A DNA stretch of 38,681 bases from Sulfurimonas sp. SAG-AH-194-C21 (GTDB lineage: Bacteria; Campylobacterota; Campylobacteria; Campylobacterales; Sulfurimonadaceae): NCBI RefSeq assembly GCF_029215985.1, contig NZ_JAEMVC010000019.1, positions 1-38,681 of the forward strand, written 5' to 3'. Under the pieces are notes generated by a model that did no database searches, had not been told where the DNA came from, and saw nothing but the letters and a program-made list of their open reading frames with translations. Positions within the stretch are counted from its first letter, which is position 1, and every line of letters starts with the position of its first letter. This document shows, piece by piece, positions 33,077 to 38,681 of this stretch. The translations under genes were made by a program, and so were the position numbers.

Positions 33077-33082
33077 TAGAAT
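33077..33082 (+). promoter_or_regulatory. -10 box of the rlmB-like gene; probable leaderless transcript
   Basis: TAGAAT ends six bases before the ATG at 33089, behind a T-rich stretch (CACTTTTTTTAGA) of the kind that replaces a -35 box in Campylobacterota. No ribosome binding site fits between. The spacing equals that at kdsD. Confidence 0.55.
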
Positions 33083-33088
33083 ACCCAC

Positions 33089-33766
33089 ATGTTAATTTAT
33101 GCAAAACAACCAATATATTATTTAATCAATAAATATCCAAACAAAATCAAAACATTGTATCTAGCAAAAGAGCTAGAGAAAAAAGAATACTCTCGTCTAA
33201 TGAAAATGGGCTTTGAGATTAAACGTATTCCTAATGAGGCTGCACAAAAAATGTGTAAGAATGCTTCACATCAGGGTTTCTTAGCAGAAGTAGATGATGT
33301 AAGTCTTCAGCCTTATGACTTCTTTTTAGATAAGAAGTTTGTACTCATCCTCTCGGGTGTAACAGATGTAGGAAATATCGGAGCACTCGTTCGTAGTGCG
33401 TATGCCTTAGGTGTTGATGCAATCATCGCTTGTGGTATAAAACAACTCCCTCTTGATACTATTATGAGAACTAGTACAGGTGCTCTGTATGATATGCCAT
33501 TTGCGATTGAGAATAACATTCATGATGTACTCAACGACTTTAAAATGTCAGGTTTTACATCTTATGGTGCTGATATGAGTGGTATGGATATAAGAGAGAC
33601 TCGTATAGACAACAAAAAGATATTAGTTTTAGGAAGTGAAGGTGAAGGTCTTACTTCTCGTGTTATATCAAAACTAGACTGTGCTGTTAGTATTAAGATG
33701 AAGCATGAGTTTGACTCGCTTAATGTAAGTGTAGCAGGAGCAATTTTAATGGATAGGATGAAATAA
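33089..33766 (+). CDS. SpoU/TrmH-family 2'-O-methyltransferase, RlmB-like
   Basis: The 225-residue protein has a short L30e-like N-terminal part (MLIYAKQPIYYLINKYP) and a SPOUT domain with LSGVTDVGNIGALVRSA, RTSTGALYDMPFA, LGSEGEGLTSRV and MKHEFDSLNVSVAGAILM, the three knot motifs that bind SAM. RlmB methylates G2251 of 23S rRNA; TrmL and TrmH act on tRNA, so the target is uncertain, but the N-terminal domain favours RlmB. The next gene starts directly after its stop codon. Confidence 0.88.
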   Translation: MLIYAKQPIYYLINKYPNKIKTLYLAKELEKKEYSRLMKMGFEIKRIPNEAAQKMCKNASHQGFLAEVDDVSLQPYDFFLDKKFVLILSGVTDVGNIGALVRSAYALGVDAIIACGIKQLPLDTIMRTSTGALYDMPFAIENNIHDVLNDFKMSGFTSYGADMSGMDIRETRIDNKKILVLGSEGEGLTSRVISKLDCAVSIKMKHEFDSLNVSVAGAILMDRMK

Positions 33767-34549
33767 ATGAGTGAAGAACTAACAAAGTTAAAAAGTTTAG
33801 GTGCCCAAAAAATATATGAAGATACACATATCCCCGTACTGCATGTAAAAGCCATTCTTGAACATAACTTTGATAGTTTACAAAAGGTACAGTTCTTAGG
33901 ATTTGTTTCCATTCTAGAGCGAGAGTACAGTTTAGATCTCTCAAGTACTAAAGCCTCAGGTATCGCACATTTTGATGATAAAGATGCAGAAAATTTAGAT
34001 GAGAATCTCTTTATCATACCAAAAAAGAAAAAAAACTCTAATGCTACTTATTCTGTTATCGCTATAATTATATTTATTATAGTAATGGTTTATAAGGTGG
34101 GTTCTTTTGGTGAAGATCAAGTAAAAGAGCAGGTAGTTGATGATGCCCTTATTCACAAAATGCAAGAGACTATGAAGCCAGTAGTCAAAGTAGAAGAAGT
34201 GAATACAACACTTGAAGTTAATACTACACAAGCTATAGTAGAGATAATCGAGCCAGTTGAAGTAATACCAAAATCATTTAAAATCGTTACAAAGTCAAAA
34301 GTGTGGGTTGGTTATATAAATGTCAAAACAAATCAAAAAAAGCAAAAAACATTTAAGGGTGAGATAGATTTAGATCCTGAAAAAAAATGGTTACTACTTT
34401 TTGGACATGCTTATATCGATATGTATATAGATGGGGAAATTGTAAAAGTGAATTCACGAGATAAAATACGATTTGTATATGAAGATGGAAGTGTAGAAGC
34501 AATTTCTGCCAAAGAATTTAAGAAATTAAACAGAGGTCGTAAATGGTAA
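33767..34549 (+). CDS. RodZ-like membrane protein
   Basis: The 260-residue protein has a cytoplasmic N-terminal part (1 to about 100) with short helices resembling a helix-turn-helix (YEDTHIPVLHVKAILEH; FLGFVSILEREY), a basic stretch KKKKNSN, one transmembrane helix (about 94-113), an acidic linker rich in threonine and glutamate, and a C-terminal beta-rich domain (KVWVGYINVKTNQ; LLLFGHAYIDMYIDGE). This order is that of RodZ, which links MreB to the membrane in rod-shaped cells, but the helix-turn-helix is weak. It begins at the base after the rlmB-like stop and overlaps the next gene by seven bases. Confidence 0.65.
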   Translation: MSEELTKLKSLGAQKIYEDTHIPVLHVKAILEHNFDSLQKVQFLGFVSILEREYSLDLSSTKASGIAHFDDKDAENLDENLFIIPKKKKNSNATYSVIAIIIFIIVMVYKVGSFGEDQVKEQVVDDALIHKMQETMKPVVKVEEVNTTLEVNTTQAIVEIIEPVEVIPKSFKIVTKSKVWVGYINVKTNQKKQKTFKGEIDLDPEKKWLLLFGHAYIDMYIDGEIVKVNSRDKIRFVYEDGSVEAISAKEFKKLNRGRKW

Positions 34550-35400
34550 AATATGTATTAGGTTTTTTCCTAATTTTTAATCTATTACATGCAGAAGATT
34601 TAGAAATATATGATGGTGAAGAGCTAAGTGAAAGTCCACTTACCTTGAAAATAAAAAGTTTTTTAGATGAAGAAACATATAATGAAAACAGTGAGTTTAT
34701 AGATGTGATTTTTGATCCCGAATTTGCTTTTTTTGAAAAAGATAGAATTAACTCAGTTAAAGTTGTACAAACACTCAAAGAAAATGGACTTTTAAAACTA
34801 TTTTTTGCTAAACCAAGTGAATTAAAACTTAACTTTACAACAAGTGGTGCACCACTGTTTTTTGTTAAACTGATGGGAGATACCCTTCGAAATATTGGTT
34901 ACTATCGTTATGTGACAACTGCTTCAAACCTTGATGCATCAGAGTTTACATGGAAGATAGCACTTACATCAGAGTATGCGACTGATCCTCTTGTTTTAGA
35001 GCAAGAACTAAAAAAAAGTGGTTGTAAAATCATTGACATTGAGCGTAACTCTGCATATGAATGGACATATGTAATAGATATGGGCCAAGGCTTTTTAGAC
35101 ATAGAAGTTTTAGATCCAAGAGAAGTACGTAGTCTCAAGCGATCTTTATATGCACACTGGATAAATGTGTCAAAGATTAAACATCTAAAAATTTCAAGTA
35201 GTCGTCGTAATAGTTGGTATCCATATATATCTTATTATGACTCTTCATTACATCTCTTAAAAGTGATTCGAAAAGATAAAATTTATCATAATATCAATCT
35301 TAATATTCCGCAAAATGCGAAGTATATGAAAATTGCAGACCTTTATACAATGAAAAATATTCGTGATGAACTTACTCTTGAACCGAATGGTGCGAAGTAG
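34543..35400 (+). CDS. Exported protein of unknown function
   Basis: The 285-residue protein starts with a signal peptide (VKYVLGFFLIFNLLHA, cleavage near 17-18). The rest is soluble and mixed alpha/beta, with repeated short segments (KLFFAKPSELKLNF; FTWKIALTSEYATDPLVLEQEL; FLDIEVLDPREVRSLKRSL). There are no cysteine pairs, haem motifs or known catalytic residues that I recognise. It overlaps the RodZ-like gene by seven bases, so it probably works with it in the cell envelope. Confidence 0.75.
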   Translation: MVKYVLGFFLIFNLLHAEDLEIYDGEELSESPLTLKIKSFLDEETYNENSEFIDVIFDPEFAFFEKDRINSVKVVQTLKENGLLKLFFAKPSELKLNFTTSGAPLFFVKLMGDTLRNIGYYRYVTTASNLDASEFTWKIALTSEYATDPLVLEQELKKSGCKIIDIERNSAYEWTYVIDMGQGFLDIEVLDPREVRSLKRSLYAHWINVSKIKHLKISSSRRNSWYPYISYYDSSLHLLKVIRKDKIYHNINLNIPQNAKYMKIADLYTMKNIRDELTLEPNGAK

Positions 35401-35470
35401 TAAACACCGATATTAGTTTATTCTCAATTTATTTAGATAAAATGTCATTAATAAATTTAGAGGGCTAAAT

Positions 35471-36706
35471 ATGTTTGATGAGATAAAGTTTAACCGAGTT
35501 GAAAGATTGCCAAAGTATGTATTTGCAGAAGTAAATGAAATAAAAATGGCAGAACGCCGTGCTGGTAAAGATGTTATAGATTTTTCTATGGGTAATCCTG
35601 ATGGAGATACTCCAGAGCATATTCGCCAAAAACTTGTTGAATCAGCCCAAAAAACTAAAACACATGGGTACTCCGTTTCTAAGGGTATCCCTAAACTCCT
35701 CCAAGCGATAGCAGACTGGTATGAACGCCGTTATGACTGTAAACTTGACCCTGAGACTGAATGTGTAGCGACTATGGGAAGTAAAGAGGGTTATGCTCAC
35801 TTAACATATGCTATTACTAATCCAGGTGATGTTGCAGTTGTTCCAGATCCTACCTATCCTATTCATGAGTTCTCTTTTATACTTGCTGGTGGGAATGTTG
35901 TAAAGTTTGGTATAAAATTTGATGAGAAGTATCGCATTGATGAAGATCATTTTTTTGAGAACTTAAACCGTGTTTTTATGGAAAGTAGCCCTAAACCAAA
36001 GTATGTACTTGTAAACTTTCCACACAACCCTACAACTGCGACTGTAACGCAAGAGTTTTATGTACGCCTTGTTGCAATGGCAAAAGAGAAAAGATTTTAT
36101 ATTATCTCTGACATTGCTTATGGTGACATTACTTTTGATGGTTATGTTACTCCATCTATCATGTCAGTTCCAGGTGCAAAAGATGTAGCAGTTGAGTCAT
36201 TTACTCTCTCAAAGTCTTATAACATGGCAGGATGGCGTGTAGGTTTCTTTGTAGGAAACCCTAAACTCATCGGTGCACTTCAAAAGATAAAATCTTGGTT
36301 AGATTATGGAATGTTTACTCCTATTCAAGTAGCCGCTACTGTGGCACTTAATGGTGACCAGCAGTGTGTTAAAGATATTACAGCGAAGTACAATCATCGT
36401 CAAGAAGTTCTTATTGAAGCATTTGACAGAGTTGGTTGGCATATAGAAAAAAATGAAGCGAGTATGTTCTCATGGGCTAAAATGCCTGAGTGTGTACAGC
36501 ATCTTGGTTCTTTAGAATTTTCTAAACGTCTGCTTACTGAAGCAGGTGTTGCTGTTGCTCCAGGAATTGGATTTGGTGAGTATGGAGAAGGGTATGTTCG
36601 TATTGCTCTTATAGAAAATGACAACCGTATTCGTCAAGCGGCAAAAAATATTAAAAACTTTTTAAAACAATTTGAAGATTGTAAAATAGCAGAGGAAGAA
36701 AAATAA
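35471..36706 (+). CDS. Class I/II PLP aminotransferase
   Basis: The 411-residue enzyme has fold-type I features: IDFSMGNPDGDTPEHIRQ near 35, GYSVSKGIPKLLQA, VPDPTYPIHEF, LVNFPHNPTTATV near 178, ISDIAYGDITFDGY, and the PLP lysine in SFTLSKSYNMAGWRVGF near 248. It resembles the alanine/LL-diaminopimelate/aspartate aminotransferase groups; the substrate cannot be read directly. The homoserine dehydrogenase gene begins at the last base of its stop codon (TAATG), so a role in aspartate-family amino acid metabolism is likely. GAGGG lies upstream of the ATG. Confidence 0.9.
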   Translation: MFDEIKFNRVERLPKYVFAEVNEIKMAERRAGKDVIDFSMGNPDGDTPEHIRQKLVESAQKTKTHGYSVSKGIPKLLQAIADWYERRYDCKLDPETECVATMGSKEGYAHLTYAITNPGDVAVVPDPTYPIHEFSFILAGGNVVKFGIKFDEKYRIDEDHFFENLNRVFMESSPKPKYVLVNFPHNPTTATVTQEFYVRLVAMAKEKRFYIISDIAYGDITFDGYVTPSIMSVPGAKDVAVESFTLSKSYNMAGWRVGFFVGNPKLIGALQKIKSWLDYGMFTPIQVAATVALNGDQQCVKDITAKYNHRQEVLIEAFDRVGWHIEKNEASMFSWAKMPECVQHLGSLEFSKRLLTEAGVAVAPGIGFGEYGEGYVRIALIENDNRIRQAAKNIKNFLKQFEDCKIAEEEK

Positions 36707-37968
36707 TGATAAAAGTCGGAATAATTGGTGTAGGAACAGTAGGAACTAGTGTTGCTGAAATCTTAAGAGACAATGCTGATGTAATCTCTGCTCGTGCTGG
36801 TGTAGACATAGTTGTTAAAAGCGGAGTTGTAAAAAATCTTAAAAAAGACAGAGGTCTTGACATCATTATCACTGATAATGTTGATGATATTTTAAACGAC
36901 AAAGAAATCGATATCGTTGTTGAACTAATGGGTGGTGTTGAAGAGCCATTTGAAGTAGTTAAACGTGCCTTAAAAGCAGGAAAAGCAGTTGTTACAGCAA
37001 ACAAAGCTTTACTTGCATATCACCGTTATGAACTTCAAACTATCGCTAAAGATATAGCATTTGAGTATGAAGCTTCTGTTGCTGGTGGAATTCCTATCAT
37101 TACAGCACTTCGTGATGGTTTATCTGCTAATCATATCGAGTCTATTATGGGAATCATGAATGGTACTTGTAATTATATGATGACTGAAATGACTAACAAT
37201 GGTGTTTCTTATGATGCTATTTTAAAAGAAGCACAAGATTTAGGTTATGCAGAATCTGACCCTTCTTTTGATGTTGGTGGATTTGATGCGGCGCATAAAC
37301 TTCTTATTCTTGCATCTATTGCATATGGAATAGACGCTAAACCTGAAGATATCCTCATTGAGGGGATTGATAAGGTTAGAAGTGAAGACATCGCATTTGC
37401 TAAAGAGTTTGGTTATGCTATCAAACTTTTAGGTATCGCTAAAAAAGATGAAAATGAAGTTGAACTTCGTGTCCATGCTTGTCTTATTAAACAAGATGAA
37501 ATGATAGCAAAAATTGATGGCGTTATGAATGCTATCTCAGTTGTGGGCGATAAAGTTGGTGAAACTCTTTATTATGGTCCTGGTGCTGGTGGAGATGCGA
37601 CTGCTTCTGCTGTTGTGGCTAACATCATCGATATCGCAAGAAGTGGAAAATCAACTCCAATGCTCGGGTTTAACAGACCGATGGAAGGGAGTAAACTTAC
37701 TCTAAAATCAACTGACGATATCAATTCAAAGTATTACTTACGTATAAATGTTTCAGACCGTGCTGGTGTTTTAGCTCGTGTTACAAAACTTTTTGAAGAG
37801 AACCAAATCTCAGTAGAGACAATGTTACAACGTCCTTCTACTCAGACATCAGCGAATCTTCTTATTTCAACTCATATTGCACTAGAAAAAGATGTTCAAA
37901 AATTGATTAAAGAACTTGAAGCACAAGACTTTGTAAATGCTACACCGGTTATGATAAGAATAGTATAA
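36706..37968 (+). CDS. hom: Homoserine dehydrogenase
   Basis: The 420-residue protein has an N-terminal NAD(P)-binding motif (VGIIGVGTVGTSVAEIL), the block VELMGGVEEPFEVVKRAL with TANKALLAYH, the catalytic part (AGGIPIITALRDGL, IMGIMNGTCNYMM, EAQDLGYAESDPSFDVGGFDAAHK) and a C-terminal ACT domain from about 345 (YYLRINVSDRAGVLARVTKLFE). It reduces aspartate semialdehyde to homoserine, the branch point to threonine and methionine. The ACT domain implies feedback control, usually by threonine. It overlaps the aminotransferase stop by one base. Confidence 0.96.
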   Translation: MIKVGIIGVGTVGTSVAEILRDNADVISARAGVDIVVKSGVVKNLKKDRGLDIIITDNVDDILNDKEIDIVVELMGGVEEPFEVVKRALKAGKAVVTANKALLAYHRYELQTIAKDIAFEYEASVAGGIPIITALRDGLSANHIESIMGIMNGTCNYMMTEMTNNGVSYDAILKEAQDLGYAESDPSFDVGGFDAAHKLLILASIAYGIDAKPEDILIEGIDKVRSEDIAFAKEFGYAIKLLGIAKKDENEVELRVHACLIKQDEMIAKIDGVMNAISVVGDKVGETLYYGPGAGGDATASAVVANIIDIARSGKSTPMLGFNRPMEGSKLTLKSTDDINSKYYLRINVSDRAGVLARVTKLFEENQISVETMLQRPSTQTSANLLISTHIALEKDVQKLIKELEAQDFVNATPVMIRIV

Positions 37969-37975
37969 AACTCTT

Positions 37976-38681
37976 ATGAAAATTCTTATCACGGGCGCTA
38001 GTTCAGGTCTTGGTGCAGAACTAGCACGTCAGTATGCAAATCCTGAAAATGAACTTATTCTCTTAGCCCGTAGAGAAGATAAACTCTATGCTCTTCGTAG
38101 TGAACTTTTTGAAATATGTAAAAGTGTTGAAGTTATCGTTGCCGATGTAACAGACTTTAAACTTCTCCAAGAAAAAATCAAAACAATTACTACTTTAGAC
38201 ATGGTTATCTTAAATGCAGGTATTTCACTTGGACACTCTTCTAATAGTGAGTATATTCCTACAATTGATGAGTTTGAAAACCTTTACCGTGTAAATGTAC
38301 TTTCAAATCATGCTATTTTAGAGATACTCTTACCACTCTTTAAATCACAAGGCAGTGGCAAAATAGTTTTTATATCTTCACTCGCATCACTTTTCTCAAT
38401 GCCAAGTTCAAAAATATACTCTTCTTCTAAACGTGCTCTAAATGCTTATGCAGAAGGCATTAGATATAAGTATAACAAGTATGGAATCAAGGTGATAAAT
38501 ATCCTGCCTGGTTTTATAAAAAGTGAACTGACAGATAAAAGTGAGTTTAATATGCCGTTTTTACTTGAGACAAAAGTAGGGGTGCAAAAAATCATTAAAG
38601 CGATAGAAAAAGATAAAAGAACATATCTCTTTCCCCTTAGATTTTATTTAATCATTCGGCTCTTAAATCTACTTCCAAGTT
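37976..38681 (+). CDS. Short-chain dehydrogenase/reductase (partial, right edge)
   Basis: From the ATG at 37976 an open frame runs 235 codons to the end of the window. It has the classical SDR marks: the cofactor motif TGASSGLG near residue 6, a DVTD block, the NAG motif (VILNAGIS near 76), the catalytic serine in VFISSLAS and YxxxK as YSSSKRA, then NILPGFIKSEL. The family uses NAD(P)H to reduce or oxidise small substrates; this one resembles the DltE/YdfG-type group only loosely. The hom stop is seven bases upstream, so it may be part of that transcription unit. Confidence 0.9.
   Translation, partial: MKILITGASSGLGAELARQYANPENELILLARREDKLYALRSELFEICKSVEVIVADVTDFKLLQEKIKTITTLDMVILNAGISLGHSSNSEYIPTIDEFENLYRVNVLSNHAILEILLPLFKSQGSGKIVFISSLASLFSMPSSKIYSSSKRALNAYAEGIRYKYNKYGIKVINILPGFIKSELTDKSEFNMPFLLETKVGVQKIIKAIEKDKRTYLFPLRFYLIIRLLNLLPS

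Noticed and set aside
33562..34017. 151-codon minus-strand frame across the rlmB-like and RodZ-like genes
   Set aside because: Antisense to two well-supported coding sequences, with serine-rich, shadow-like composition.

Overview
The window reads as a chromosome segment from a Campylobacterota bacterium, most likely Sulfurimonas-like. This is inferred from the AT-rich DNA, a futalosine-pathway MqnA, a di-haem cytochrome c peroxidase beside a Fur/PerR-type regulator, a lone KpsF/KdsD, several TTG starts and tightly packed operons. I had no database access, so genus level is a guess.

Bases 1 to about 11,845 are accessory DNA ending at the 3' end of a tRNA-Leu gene, a classic integration position. 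Two minus-strand operons fill it. Operon A (1-5759) encodes, in transcription order, a DUF4116-repeat protein, a DUF262/DUF1524 (GmrSD-like) protein with an extra N-terminal domain, a DUF2779 protein that joins a Cas4-like Fe-S nuclease to a DEDD exonuclease-like domain, a RhuM-Fic fusion, and an HTH (probably WYL) regulator cut by the window edge. It looks like an anti-phage defence or conflict locus. Operon B (6706-11068) encodes a double AAA+ ATPase, a membrane-anchored FtsZ-like GTPase that stops before the T7 loop, and a PcfJ-like protein with a zinc ribbon. All three genes overlap, and an 18-base direct repeat (17/18 identical) lies at each end. I know of no described system with this composition, and it is the best candidate for something new here. 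Between and beside the operons lie decayed pieces: an IS21 istB remnant, a gene truncated by it, a frameshifted HU gene and a cluster of TGACA-type repeats next to tRNA-Leu.

Bases 11,846-12,377 hold five minus-strand tRNA genes (Pro, His, Arg, Arg, Leu in transcription order) behind a consensus sigma-70 promoter. From 12,499 onward the content is mostly core: an alanine/glycine-cation symporter; a minus-strand operon of a P-loop ATPase, Nnr, ThiG and hemerythrin; YaeQ with a MazF-like toxin and a rhuM pseudogene; KdsD, an RluB-type enzyme, a PerR-like regulator with a palindromic operator, and cytochrome c peroxidase; RarA; a cytosine deaminase plus diguanylate cyclase pair that seems inserted behind rarA; malate:quinone oxidoreductase, malic enzyme and MqnA; then translation and rRNA modification genes (RsmE, L31, RsmI, RlmB-like), a RodZ-like protein, an aminotransferase, homoserine dehydrogenase and a partial short-chain dehydrogenase.

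Regulatory signals include a PerR/Fur-type palindrome, a candidate structured leader before rpmE, two apparently leaderless promoters (kdsD and rlmB-like) and an AU-rich hairpin over the rarA ribosome binding site.
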